A stretch of DNA of 41,312 bases, from assembly GCA_024694125.1 (NCBI GenBank), contig JAILKE010000002.1, positions 1 to 41,312 of the forward strand, in the 5' to 3' direction. This stretch comes from Bacteroidales bacterium (GTDB taxonomy: Bacteria > Bacteroidota > Bacteroidia > Bacteroidales > UBA3663). How positions within the stretch are numbered: the stretch's first letter is position 1; every line of letters starts with the position of its first letter. Below the pieces are notes generated by a model, which was given only the letters and a program-made list of their open reading frames with translations, did not search any database and had not been told where the DNA came from. Both the position numbers and the translations under genes were made by a program. Shown here in pieces: positions 31,147 to 39,640 of the stretch.

Positions 31147-33811
31147 CTTCCGATGGTGTTTGGGCATTGGGGTCGGGAGCAGGTTGCTTGGTCGGGGGCA
31201 GTTCCTCGACGGTAGCCACCTTCCATGGAGCCGCTTTCTTACCTTTGGTACCGACGCTGCGCACCTGGATGAACTCCTCCGCCTCGATTTCGACAGGGGC
31301 GCGGAAGTCATCCGGCTTGGCGAAGGTGAACTTCAGCCTTGGGTAGGGCGTGTCGGTGACCAGCACGTGGCTGAATCGCTCCGGGTCGCCCAGCATGTTC
31401 TGCTTCGATGCGCGGGCATCGAGCACGAATCGCTTGATGTTGTGCAGCTTCGTCTCGCCGTCCTTCATCACGATGGTCCACACCTTGTGCGGGTCGTACT
31501 TCTCGATGCGGCGCACGTTGGTCTCGAAGTGGTTCGTATCGTCGAACGACGTGATGTAGTACTCGTCGTTGTCCAGCACCACCAGGATGTGGTCGTTGCT
31601 CTGGAACTCGCCCAGGTAGCGTCCCTGCTTGTCGTAGTTGATGCGCTGCACGTCGGGGTCCCACCATACGGGACGTCCGCCCAGGGTCGAACCGCCGTGC
31701 TCCTTGACCGTGATGGTCTTCACCTCGGCGCGTGTCAGCAGCAGTCCCTTGGTACCGCGGCCACGGATAGGAATCTCGGCGAAGTCGCGTTCGAAGTTCT
31801 TCGTATGGGCGGCCTTGTTCAGGCTCTTGATGGTGATGCGCAGCACCTCAGCCTCGCCGTTCAGGTTGACCGACATATAGGCCAACTTCGATCCCGGTTT
31901 GCCCTGCGTGATGTCGTACATCTTGTCGCGCTGCACCGAAGTGATGTTGAATCGCTTGATGTAGTAGGGCGCCATGTTGCCCTTGCCGTCGCGGTACACG
32001 ACGTTGTATATGGTGCGCTGGTCGCTCTTGCGGTACACGTCGATGTGGCGCACGTCCTTATCGACGAATATCTTGTCTGCCACCTTGACCACCTTGTACT
32101 GACCGTTGCCGTATATGACGAGGATCTCGTCTATTTCGGAGCAGTTGCAGACGAACTCCGACTCCGACGGTTTCAGGCCTGTGCCGATGAAGCCGTCCTC
32201 CTTGTTGTGGTACAGCTTGAGGTTGCTCTCGATGACCTTCGTTGCATCGACCGAGTCGAAGCTGCGTATCTCCGTCTGACGGGGGTAGCGGCTGCCGTAC
32301 TTCTCCTTGAGGTGTTCGAACCACTTGATGGTGTACTCGACCAGGTGCTTGAGGTTCTTCTCCACCTCGCGTATTTTTTTCTTGGTCGATGTGATGTCGT
32401 CGTTGGCCTTGTCGCTGCTGAACTTGTGGATGCGGGACATCTTGATGTCCTCCAGTCGGAGCAGGTCGTCGCGGTTTATCTCGCGCACCAGGTCGGGCTT
32501 GTATGGGTCCAGACGGCGGTCTATGTGAGCCAGTGCGGTGTCCAGGTCCTTGGCCTGTTCGTACTCCTTGTCCTTGTAAATGCGCTCCTCGATGAAGATC
32601 TTCTCCAGCGAGATGACCATCAGGTGTTCGTTCAGTTCGTTCAGCTGCACGTTCAGTTCCTGGCGGAGCAGTTCCTTGGTGGTGTCGGCGGACCGGCGCA
32701 GCACCTCGCTCACGGTGAGGAAGTGCGGTTTCTTGTCGCATATCACGCAGCAGTTGGGCGAGATGGAGACCTCGCAGTCGGTGAATGCGTACAGGGCATC
32801 GATGGTCTTGTCGCTCGATACGCCTGGCATCAGGTGCACCACTATCTCGGCGTGGTCGGCGGTGTAGTCGTCGAACTTACGGATCTTGATCTTGCCCTTG
32901 TCGTTGGCCTTCTTGATGCTCTCCAGGAGCGAGTCTGTCGTCTTGCCGAACGGCACGTCCAGTATGCGCAGGGTCTTCTGGTCAATCTTCTCGATGCGGG
33001 TGCGCACTTTGACCGATCCGCCGCGCTGTCCGTCGTGGTACTTGCTCACGTCTATCAGGCCGCCGGTGGGGAAGTCGGGGTAAATCTCGAACTCCTCGCC
33101 CCTCAGGTAGGCGATCGAGGCATCGAGCAGTTCGTTGAAGTTGTGCGGCAATATCTTGCTCGACAGACCGACGGCGATACCCTCCACGCCCTGTGCCAGC
33201 AGCAGCGGGAACTTGACCGGCAGGTTGATAGGCTCTTTCTTGCGGCCGTCGTACGACAGCTGCCACGGGGTAATCTTGTTGTTGAAGACCACCTCCAGGG
33301 CAAACTTCGACAGTCGTGCCTCGATGTAACGTGGGGCGGCGGCCGAGTCTCCGGTCAGTATGTTGCCCCAGTTGCCCTGCGTGTCGATGAGCAGGTCCTT
33401 CTGTCCCAGCTGTACCAGTGCATCGCCTATTGAGGCATCGCCGTGCGGGTGGTATGCCATGGTCTGACCCACGATGTTGGCGACCTTGTTGTACCGGCCG
33501 TCATCGATCACGTTCATGGCGTGCAGTATGCGTCGTTGCACAGGCTTCAGGCCGTCCACGACGTTAGGCACCGCACGTTCCAGTATTACGTACGATGCAT
33601 AGTCCAGAAACCAGTTCTGGTACATGCCGCCCAGGTGGTGAATCTTGTCGTCACCATCCTCGTCGTCATTGTGGGGTTGATAGTTGTTGTTGCTGGGGTT
33701 TATATCTTCGTCGGTCTCGATGAATTCGGCATCATCCGATGTTTCTGTATTTGTTTCTTTAGATGCCGTATCGTCTTGGCCTTCATCGATTATATCTTCA
33801 TCTTCGCGCAT
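31082..33811 (-). CDS. parC: Type II topoisomerase subunit A (topoisomerase IV ParC type)
   Basis: A 909-aa protein. It has the strand-cleaving domain with Tyr162 in AAAPRYIEARLSKFA, VDGLKPVQRRILHAM (85-99) and MAYHPHGDASIGDALVQL (118-135). A coiled-coil stretch lies around 400-520 and a diverged C-terminal domain follows. No GyrA box (QRRGGKG) is seen, which favours topoisomerase IV over gyrase. The first 55 residues are strongly acidic, Asp/Glu/Asn-rich and probably disordered, and the last 50 are likewise acidic. The ParE partner is not in the window. The promoter is a consensus match at 33834-33864, divergent from tatD. Confidence 0.92.
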   Translation of the reverse strand: MREDEDIIDEGQDDTASKETNTETSDDAEFIETDEDINPSNNNYQPHNDDEDGDDKIHHLGGMYQNWFLDYASYVILERAVPNVVDGLKPVQRRILHAMNVIDDGRYNKVANIVGQTMAYHPHGDASIGDALVQLGQKDLLIDTQGNWGNILTGDSAAAPRYIEARLSKFALEVVFNNKITPWQLSYDGRKKEPINLPVKFPLLLAQGVEGIAVGLSSKILPHNFNELLDASIAYLRGEEFEIYPDFPTGGLIDVSKYHDGQRGGSVKVRTRIEKIDQKTLRILDVPFGKTTDSLLESIKKANDKGKIKIRKFDDYTADHAEIVVHLMPGVSSDKTIDALYAFTDCEVSISPNCCVICDKKPHFLTVSEVLRRSADTTKELLRQELNVQLNELNEHLMVISLEKIFIEERIYKDKEYEQAKDLDTALAHIDRRLDPYKPDLVREINRDDLLRLEDIKMSRIHKFSSDKANDDITSTKKKIREVEKNLKHLVEYTIKWFEHLKEKYGSRYPRQTEIRSFDSVDATKVIESNLKLYHNKEDGFIGTGLKPSESEFVCNCSEIDEILVIYGNGQYKVVKVADKIFVDKDVRHIDVYRKSDQRTIYNVVYRDGKGNMAPYYIKRFNITSVQRDKMYDITQGKPGSKLAYMSVNLNGEAEVLRITIKSLNKAAHTKNFERDFAEIPIRGRGTKGLLLTRAEVKTITVKEHGGSTLGGRPVWWDPDVQRINYDKQGRYLGEFQSNDHILVVLDNDEYYITSFDDTNHFETNVRRIEKYDPHKVWTIVMKDGETKLHNIKRFVLDARASKQNMLGDPERFSHVLVTDTPYPRLKFTFAKPDDFRAPVEIEAEEFIQVRSVGTKGKKAAPWKVATVEELPPTKQPAPDPNAQTPSEDEDNENNDDKTNGDADPESLF

Positions 33812-33833
33812 AAGCTATAAGATTGTTAGGCCG

Positions 33834-33864
33834 CAAAGATAATTATTTTTGCATTATTTTCCAA
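33834..33864 (-). promoter_or_regulatory. Promoter of the parC operon
   Basis: TTG (33862-33864), 20 bp, TATCTTTG (33834-33841) on the minus strand; the ATG follows 22 nt later. Confidence 0.8.
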
Positions 33865-33901
33865 ATATTGTGTACGAAATCGCATATTTTTGCTCCGATA
33901 T

Positions 33902-33932
33902 TTGGCGGTAACTCTCAAAATATGTACCTTTG
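33902..33932 (+). promoter_or_regulatory. Promoter of the tatD-like gene (possible leaderless start)
   Basis: TTG (33902-33904), 20 bp, TACCTTTG (33925-33932). The ATG begins 4 nt later at 33937, about at the expected transcription start. Confidence 0.8.
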
Positions 33933-33936
33933 CGCT

Positions 33937-34524
33937 ATGCATATTCCTGACTATATCACCGACGTACATACGCACACACCGGGCCGTCCCGATGCCATCC
34001 TTTCGCTGCCGCCCCGACTGGCGTTGGCTGGATGCACCACGCCCTACAGTCTGCAGCTGCATCCGTGGTATCTGTCTGATGGACAATCGTCTGCACCATC
34101 GTCCTCCCTGGCTCCCGATGCTCCTGTCTCCATCTCCGATTTCCTCTCGGCTATCCCTCTCTTGCAGTCCGATGCCCACCTGTTGGCTATCGGTGAGTGC
34201 GGTCTGGACAACCGTTGTTCCACCCCAGTTGCCCTGCAGATGGAGGCTTTCCGTGTGGCGCTTTCGGTCGCGCATCGGTTGCACTTGCCGGTCATCATCC
34301 ATTGTGTCGGTTTGTGGTCCCAGATGCAACAATGCTGCCGCCAGGCGGGTGTGCTCTCGGACCCCTCTACTCCGGTCATCATCCACGGTTTCCGCAAGGG
34401 GCCACAACTCGCCCGCCAACTCCTCTCCGCCGGTTTCCACCTCTCGCTGGGCGAACGGTTCCACCCCGAAGTACCCGACTTGATACCGCCCGGCCGTCTG
34501 TGGCACGAGAGCGATACCGACTGA
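33937..34524 (+). CDS. Short TatD-family metal-dependent hydrolase
   Basis: A 195-aa protein of the TatD family (3'-5' DNA exonuclease or related hydrolase, TIM-barrel amidohydrolase fold). Metal ligands are visible in order: DVHTHT (His11, His13), AIGECGLDN (Glu), LPVIIHC (His), VIIHGF (His) and HESDTD (Asp). The protein ends directly after the last motif, about 20-60 residues shorter than usual, so the final helices are missing. The ATG at 33937 is fixed by the N-terminal HxH motif and lies 4 nt after a perfect -7 box. Base composition is GC-rich, like its neighbours. Confidence 0.85.
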   Translation: MHIPDYITDVHTHTPGRPDAILSLPPRLALAGCTTPYSLQLHPWYLSDGQSSAPSSSLAPDAPVSISDFLSAIPLLQSDAHLLAIGECGLDNRCSTPVALQMEAFRVALSVAHRLHLPVIIHCVGLWSQMQQCCRQAGVLSDPSTPVIIHGFRKGPQLARQLLSAGFHLSLGERFHPEVPDLIPPGRLWHESDTD

Positions 34525-34644
34525 CAGCGGCCTACCTCTCTTTTTAGTTCCCTGTACATTCTACTTTGCGACCTTTCACGGCATTTTTGGGCGAGCAGAT
34601 ACAATTTGTTTCCAATTTATTACGTCCGTTTCTCAAAAAAAACG

Positions 34645-34652
34645 TATCTTTG
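34645..34652 (+). promoter_or_regulatory. -7 element of the DEAD-box helicase gene
   Basis: TATCTTTG about 95 bp before the chosen ATG, with no TTG at the usual distance. It implies a leader of roughly 85 nt, long for this region. Confidence 0.55.
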
Positions 34653-34746
34653 CGCCTGTATTATATTTCATTAACGCCCGATATGGGGCAAACCAGGGTA
34701 TGCCATGGTACTGACAAACATTGTGCCCGTGCCCGCCTTTGACATT

Positions 34747-36270
34747 ATGACTTTCAACGAACTCGATCTGGATGAGGGCGTACTCGATGCCCTCTCATTT
34801 ATGCATTATGGCGAGTGTACTCCTGTGCAGGAGCAAGCCATTCCACCGGTGCTGGCGGGCGATGATGTGATCGCCGTGGCACAGACAGGTACGGGCAAGA
34901 CTGCCGCCTACCTGCTCCCTATTCTTTCCAACCTCAACCGTTATCGTTATCCCGACGATGCTATCAACTGCGTGATCATGGCTCCCACGCGCGAGCTGGC
35001 ACAGCAGATTGACCAGCAGATGCAGGGATTCAGCTATTACGTCGATGCCTCGAGCGTTGCTGTCTATGGCGGCGGCGAGGGACGCGACTTCGCCGAACAG
35101 CAGCGCGGCCTGCAGCGTGGTGCCGATGTGGTCATTGCCACTCCTGGCCGACTGTTGGCGCACATCAACCTGGGTTATGTCGATCTGAGCCAGGTCGCTT
35201 TCTTCGTCTTGGACGAGGCCGACCGTATGCTCGACATGGGCTTCTACGACGATATCATGGCGATAGCCAAACTGTTGCCCAACGACTGCCAGAAGATTCT
35301 CTACAGCGCCACCATGCCACCCAAGACCCAGCGCCTGGCTGAGGCCATCATGTGGCACCCTACCATGGTCAAGATTGCGGTCTCCAAACCTGCCGACAAG
35401 ATCCGCCAGCAGGCCTGCATCTGCTACGAGCCGCAGAAGACCGAGATGGTCATCCGCGTGCTGAAGCAGTTCTTCGGCGGCAAACCCGACGGCTTCGTCA
35501 AGGACGAGCTGCTCCACAACCCCGACCGCCGCGCCGTGGTCTTCGTCTCGAAGAAGGTCAAGGTCAAGGACGTGGTCATCTCCCTGCGCAAGAAAGGTTT
35601 CCTCGTCGCAGCCATGCACAGCGACCTGGAGCAGCGCGACCGTGAGGAGACCATCAATGCCTTCAAGGCTGGCCGCGTCAATGTCCTTGTTGCCACCGAC
35701 ATCGTCTCGCGCGGCATCGACATCTCCGGCATTCAGTTGGTCATCAACTTCGACATGACGCACGACCCCGAGGACTATGTCCACCGTGTGGGCCGTACTG
35801 CCCGTGCCGATGCCGATGGCGAGAGCGTCACTTTCGTTTCGGCCAATGACCATCGCGAGATCCAGAAGTTCGTCGAACTGGAACGTTTCTTGGAGAAGAC
35901 CCTGGAGCGCATCCCTGTTCCCGCCTCGATGGGCGGTTGTGACGAGGCTGAGGTTATGGCCAATGTTGGTCGTGGCGGTCGCGGCGGACGTGGCCAACGC
36001 GGACCGAGGGGCGCGAGAAGCCCAAGGGACGCGAAAGGCCCAAGGGGCGATAAAAGCTCTTCGAGCGCTAAAAGGACAAGGTCCGGTAAAAGGCCTTCGG
36101 CAGCTAATGGCCCTGAGGGCGAGAAAAGCCCGGAGGACGCTAAAAGCTCTTCGAGCGCTAAAAGGACCAGGTCCGGTAGAAGGCCTTCGGCCGCTAAAGG
36201 CCCCAAGGGCGATAACCCCACCAGCGCCGCACCCCAACCAGCTCAATCTGAACCCAAAGGCGAGAACTAA
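34747..36270 (+). CDS. DEAD-box RNA helicase with RGG and repeat-encoded tail
   Basis: A 507-aa RhlE-like ATP-dependent RNA helicase, likely in ribosome assembly or RNA decay. Motifs: AQTGTGKT (45-52), PTRELAQQ, TPGRLL, DEADRMLDMGF (from 156), SATMP, VATDIVSRGID and HRVGRTARA. After the core comes an RGG-type stretch (GRGGRGGRGQRG) and then a tail from about residue 418 built of hexapeptides such as KSSSSA, KRTRSG and KRPSAA, each encoded by 18 bp. The start at 34747 (MTFNELDLDEG) fits the family; an in-frame ATG at 34705 would add 14 residues. The tail uses AGG and AAA codons, unlike the CGC-rich core. Confidence 0.95.
   Translation: MTFNELDLDEGVLDALSFMHYGECTPVQEQAIPPVLAGDDVIAVAQTGTGKTAAYLLPILSNLNRYRYPDDAINCVIMAPTRELAQQIDQQMQGFSYYVDASSVAVYGGGEGRDFAEQQRGLQRGADVVIATPGRLLAHINLGYVDLSQVAFFVLDEADRMLDMGFYDDIMAIAKLLPNDCQKILYSATMPPKTQRLAEAIMWHPTMVKIAVSKPADKIRQQACICYEPQKTEMVIRVLKQFFGGKPDGFVKDELLHNPDRRAVVFVSKKVKVKDVVISLRKKGFLVAAMHSDLEQRDREETINAFKAGRVNVLVATDIVSRGIDISGIQLVINFDMTHDPEDYVHRVGRTARADADGESVTFVSANDHREIQKFVELERFLEKTLERIPVPASMGGCDEAEVMANVGRGGRGGRGQRGPRGARSPRDAKGPRGDKSSSSAKRTRSGKRPSAANGPEGEKSPEDAKSSSSAKRTRSGRRPSAAKGPKGDNPTSAAPQPAQSEPKGEN
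36013..36216 (+). repeat. 18-bp hairpin-forming tandem repeat inside the helicase gene
   Basis: About eleven in-frame 18-bp units start near 36016. In each, bases 5-15 can form a 4-bp stem with a 3-base loop. Seven or more units pair perfectly, with different stems: GCCC/GGGC, GCTC/GAGC, GGAC/GTCC and GGCC/GGCC. Units at about 36052 and 36142 are identical. They encode basic hexapeptides at the protein's C-terminus. Confidence 0.8.
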
Positions 36271-36306
36271 TCTCTCGCCTTATCTCTGAACGATTGTCAA
36301 TCGTTC
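36259..36306 (+). terminator. Two small hairpins at the helicase 3' end
   Basis: GGCGAGA/TCTCGCC (36259-36279) encloses the stop codon, and GAACGATT/AATCGTTC (36288-36306) follows with a 3-base loop. Neither has a strong U-run, so termination here is only possible. Confidence 0.4.
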
Positions 36307-36399
36307 TATGCGCTGCGAGGACCTAAAGTATAGGAGTTTGTATCGTCCTTGTCACTTTGTACTTTGTACTTTCTTTTAATATCAATTATCAATTGCGAA

Positions 36400-37191
36400 A
36401 TGCCTTTCGCTCTGCACACGCGCCCCTCTGACAGTCAGAAGCGCGATTATGGTGAAGCCGTGCTCATAGCCGGCAGCAAAGGAATGATGGGTGCTGCATT
36501 GCTCAGCGCCCGGGCCTGCATGCGCAGTGGCGTGGGACTGTTGGTGACCCATGTTCCCCAGTGCGGCTACGAGATTATGCAGTTGGGCATCCCCGAGGCG
36601 AAGTGCATGACGGACCAGGACGAGCAGTTCGTCACGCACGTCTCTCTGCCGCGCGGCACCGATGTCGTTGCCGTCGGTCCTGGCCTCACCACCCAGCAGC
36701 CAGTGCAGCAGATGTTCCACGACCTGCTCCAGGAGTGGTCCCGTCCTATGGTCATTGATGCCGATGCGCTCAATATCCTTGCCCTGCACCCCGACTGGTT
36801 GCCGCTCGTCCCTGCCGGTTCGGTCCTCACGCCCAATGCGGGTGAGCTCCATCGCCTCGCCATCGCTCCGGAACAACTCTCTGCGCAGTATGGCCTCGTC
36901 GTGGTCGAGAAGGGCCACCACACGCGCGTCCATTGTCCGGACGCCCCTCTCTTCGTCAATACGCAATACGGCAACCCCGGCATGGCCGTCGGTGGCAGCG
37001 GCGATGTCCTCACGGGCATCATCCTCGGCCTCATGGCTCAGCACTATTCTCCTGCCCAGGCCGCCATCCTCGGGGTCTCTATCCATGCCCTCGCCGCCGA
37101 CCTCTCCATCCCTTCTATCGGCGCACTCGAATCGCTCCTCCCTTCCGACATCATTGACCACATCGGCTCCGCCATACAATCCCTGAAATAG
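36400..37191 (+). CDS. nnrD: NAD(P)H-hydrate dehydratase, stand-alone (YjeF C-terminal domain)
   Basis: A 263-aa ribokinase-fold enzyme that repairs damaged (hydrated) NADH/NADPH using ADP or ATP. Signatures are GEAVLIAGSKGMMGAALLSA (18-37), VAVGPGL, MVIDADALNIL, VLTPNAGEL and NPGMAVGGSGDVLTGIILGL near the C-terminus. In many bacteria, including many Bacteroidetes, this domain is fused behind the epimerase NnrE. Here only the dehydratase is encoded and no epimerase domain lies before it. The start at 36400 (MPFALHTRPSDSQKRDYG) is chosen because the frame upstream overlaps the AT-rich promoter area. Confidence 0.92.
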   Translation: MPFALHTRPSDSQKRDYGEAVLIAGSKGMMGAALLSARACMRSGVGLLVTHVPQCGYEIMQLGIPEAKCMTDQDEQFVTHVSLPRGTDVVAVGPGLTTQQPVQQMFHDLLQEWSRPMVIDADALNILALHPDWLPLVPAGSVLTPNAGELHRLAIAPEQLSAQYGLVVVEKGHHTRVHCPDAPLFVNTQYGNPGMAVGGSGDVLTGIILGLMAQHYSPAQAAILGVSIHALAADLSIPSIGALESLLPSDIIDHIGSAIQSLK

Positions 37192-37840
37192 AATTATTGG
37201 AATTTTTTCAAGAAACACCGAATTGAACTAAATTATACGAAGTTATCCACTTGATCTCTATTAAACGAATTACTCCGAACTATAAATTTTACTAGAATTT
37301 ATCGAATTATAGGAATTATATATCTACTAGAATTTAGCGAATTATAGGAATTTTTTCAAGAAACACCGAATTAAACTAAATTATACGAAGTTTCCCTCTT
37401 GATCTCTATTAAACGAATTACTCCGAACTAGAAATTTTACTAGAATTTATCGAATTATAGGAATTATGGTTGTTACGCGTTTACGGTATGACTGGATGGG
37501 AGCGCCCCGAAGGGGCAATACCTATCAGCCCAGGGCAACGCCCTGGGTCACAGTGTGTTAGGCGAGGTCGCCTGTAAGGGCAGCACCATAAATCAATCGG
37601 GTTCCCACCATTCCTCCATTAAACCATAAACTCTTACCCTCTTAAACTTTAAATATTCTCCATTAATTATCATTAATCAACATTAATTCAGTCAGTTGAG
37701 GCGTGAATCTTTAAGTGATACAAATTAATCTTTGTACATTAATTTTCATTAATACCACCCTTGTCGATTGGTATCTTTCGCCAGTGTTTGTATATATTAC
37801 TCTCCCTCCCTCGCAGGGAGGGTCGGGGAGAGTCCTTTCT
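37192..37840 (+). repeat. Intergenic repeat island 4 (composite of all modules)
   Basis: Right after the nnrD stop come two near-identical rounds of the CAAGAAACACCGAATT block and TACTAGAATTTATCGAATTA units (to 37470). The GC-rich double hairpin follows (GCCCC-GAA-GGGGC and CCCAGGGC-AAC-GCCCTGGG, about 37500-37555). Then comes one copy of the CAGTCAGTTGAGGCGTGAAT module (about 37688), ending in a CCCTCCC/GGGAGGG inverted repeat. The order and orientation match island 2. No credible gene lies in it. Confidence 0.85.
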
Positions 37841-38000
37841 GTCTTACCACACAGTATAATGCGAGCTCCGGCGAACTCGAGGCAATGCACTTTTATCATA
37901 AAATCTCGGTAAAGTAGTTAATTTTGTCATCATTTAAGCAATTTAATTGAGGTGGAAGTATTTTTTTTGTCAAAATTTATTCAATTAACAGATTATTAAT

Positions 38001-38008
38001 TATCTTTG
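38001..38008 (+). promoter_or_regulatory. -7 element of the HipA-like/DUF3037 pair
   Basis: TATCTTTG, 74 bp before the ATG. No TTG lies at the standard distance. Confidence 0.5.
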
Positions 38009-38082
38009 TACCTACAAATTTCGGTAATAATTATCTCAAAGTAGTGATTCAACATTAAGTAACAGTTAATTAGATATTGAAT

Positions 38083-38877
38083 ATGGCAATTCCGCAGTTG
38101 GATAGTGTCAAACTTATCGAACATCACTATCGGACAGGCGAAGAACCCGTGTTGGCAACCTGTTCGGATATGAATGCGTATATATGCAAATATATGCGCA
38201 CATCTTTGGCTGCTTACAAGTTGGTATGTGAACTGGTAGGTTCGTCAATGGCTTCCTTTTGGAATTTTGCAAGTCCAGATATTGCTTTTGTCAACATCAA
38301 GCAGGGACATTGGCCCATTGGATTACAACATAGTGTGAATGCAACTTCATTGGGAAGCAAGAAGATAGAAGGAGTAATAGATGTCAATCCCTCTTCTATA
38401 TGTGATATCCAATCTACTGATGCAGTTTTTCAGCAACTGATTACTATTGCACTTTTTGATTTTTGGATTGCTAATGAGGATAGAAATGCCAATAACGCCA
38501 ACCTGTTATATGATGTAATAAACAGCAGATTCATCTCTATCGATTATGGTTGTATATTGAATACAGCGACTTTCGATTATCCTTTGTCTCAACTGACTTC
38601 AACTGATAGTATTCTGTACTCTGACCTTTTTCGTCATTTGTCAGCTGGAAGGGATTGCTCAACAGTTGATTTAAGTGGTTTGAAGGATACTTATTTACAT
38701 AATGTAGAAAGGTGCAAATTGAATGTAAACGGTATTTTGTCTGTATTACCTGTTGAGTGGAACGTCCCCCATCAAGTTGTAGGAAATAAACTGACTCAAT
38801 TATTTGCTCCAGAATGGATTGCTGGTGTTTGGGACAATTTTGTTGAACAATTGAAAGATAATATAAGTAATGGATAA
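38083..38877 (+). CDS. HipA-like kinase-fold protein
   Basis: A 264-aa protein of the short HipA-related family. The catalytic loop is IANEDRNANNANLL (129-142) with Asp133, and the metal-binding motif is ISIDYG (151-156). It lacks the N-terminal subdomain of the full HipA toxin. It overlaps the next gene, a DUF3037 protein, by 8 nt, and this pairing is a known two-gene arrangement whose role is unclear (possibly toxin/antitoxin or defence). The DNA is clearly more AT-rich than nnrD or the helicase gene, and the pair is flanked by repeat islands 4 and 5 in the same direction, which suggests acquisition. The start is ATG 38083. Confidence 0.85.
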   Translation: MAIPQLDSVKLIEHHYRTGEEPVLATCSDMNAYICKYMRTSLAAYKLVCELVGSSMASFWNFASPDIAFVNIKQGHWPIGLQHSVNATSLGSKKIEGVIDVNPSSICDIQSTDAVFQQLITIALFDFWIANEDRNANNANLLYDVINSRFISIDYGCILNTATFDYPLSQLTSTDSILYSDLFRHLSAGRDCSTVDLSGLKDTYLHNVERCKLNVNGILSVLPVEWNVPHQVVGNKLTQLFAPEWIAGVWDNFVEQLKDNISNG

Positions 38878-39220
38878 TTTAAGATATAGCATCATTTATG
38901 CAGCGATTCGCCCAGAGATTTCTGAGCAGATCAGCGTAGGCCTCATTATTCTGAATGGAGACGAACTGGACATCAGGTATTCCAGTCACAAACTGAAAGC
39001 TTTGCAAAGTCTTTTCCCCGAGAAAGAGTACAGGTTTATTACTAATGTCATCAGTAATATGAAGAAGAATGGGACTGTGAATACCGAAGCGGATGTGAAT
39101 TATTTGACCCGTTATTCGAATAATCTGATCACTTTCTCTCCACTAAAAAGCATTGACGTACCTCCTACTACTCAAAATAAAGATTGGCTGTTCCGTAACT
39201 ATGTGTACAATGGTAAATAG
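38870..39220 (+). CDS. DUF3037-family protein
   Basis: A 116-aa protein beginning MDNLRYSIIYAAIRPEISEQ, with the beta-alpha pattern and GLIILNGDELDIRYS segment of DUF3037. It has no signal peptide. The family is usually encoded directly after a HipA-like kinase, as here (8-nt overlap), so it is probably its partner or antitoxin-like regulator. That role is inferred from pairing, not from motifs. AT-rich like its partner. Confidence 0.85.
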   Translation: MDNLRYSIIYAAIRPEISEQISVGLIILNGDELDIRYSSHKLKALQSLFPEKEYRFITNVISNMKKNGTVNTEADVNYLTRYSNNLITFSPLKSIDVPPTTQNKDWLFRNYVYNGK

Positions 39221-39239
39221 TAACAAAACTAATTCAGCA

Positions 39240-39640
39240 GGTGACACTTCATTTATATCTACTAGAATTTATTGAATTACTGGATTTTTGTTTACTAAAA
39301 TTAGAGAATTATAAGAATTTCTTTGTTTACTAGAATTAGAGAATTATAGGAATTTCTTTGTTTACTAGAATTAGAGAATTATAGGAATTTCTTTGTTTAC
39401 TAGGATTAGAGAATTATAAGAATTTCTTTGTTTGCTAGAATTAGAGAATTATAAGAATTATAAGAATTATTTTGGGGACATTATATTAAGATGGGATGGG
39501 AGCGCCCCGCAGGGGCAACACCTCTTAGCCCATGGCAACGCCCTGGGTCACAATGAGATAATGGGAGGACGCAAGGGCAGCACCAAAATCAATGGAAATT
39601 GCGAAACTTCATTAACCATTAAACCATAACCCTTAACCCT
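39240..39640 (+). repeat. Intergenic repeat island 5 (TACTAGAATT array plus GC-rich double hairpin)
   Basis: Five TACTAGAATTAGAGAATTA-type units with a roughly 45-bp period run from about 39258 to 39470. Four of them are separated by ATTTCTTTGTT. TTTTGGGGACATTATATTAA then leads into the GC-rich module (GCCCC-GCA-GGGGC, then CCCATGGC-AAC-GCCCTGGG with one mismatch). That junction is the same as in island 1. It follows the DUF3037 gene in the same orientation. A short open frame over 39432-39629 is only a read-through of the repeat. Confidence 0.85.

Noticed and set aside
39432..39629. Open frame of 65 codons across repeat island 5
   Set aside because: It is a read-through of TACTAGAATT units and the GC-rich hairpin module, with no protein-like composition and no promoter.
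37192..39640. Insertion sequence or integron carrying the HipA/DUF3037 pair
   Set aside because: No transposase, integrase, terminal inverted repeats or target duplication was seen; only the repeat islands flank it.
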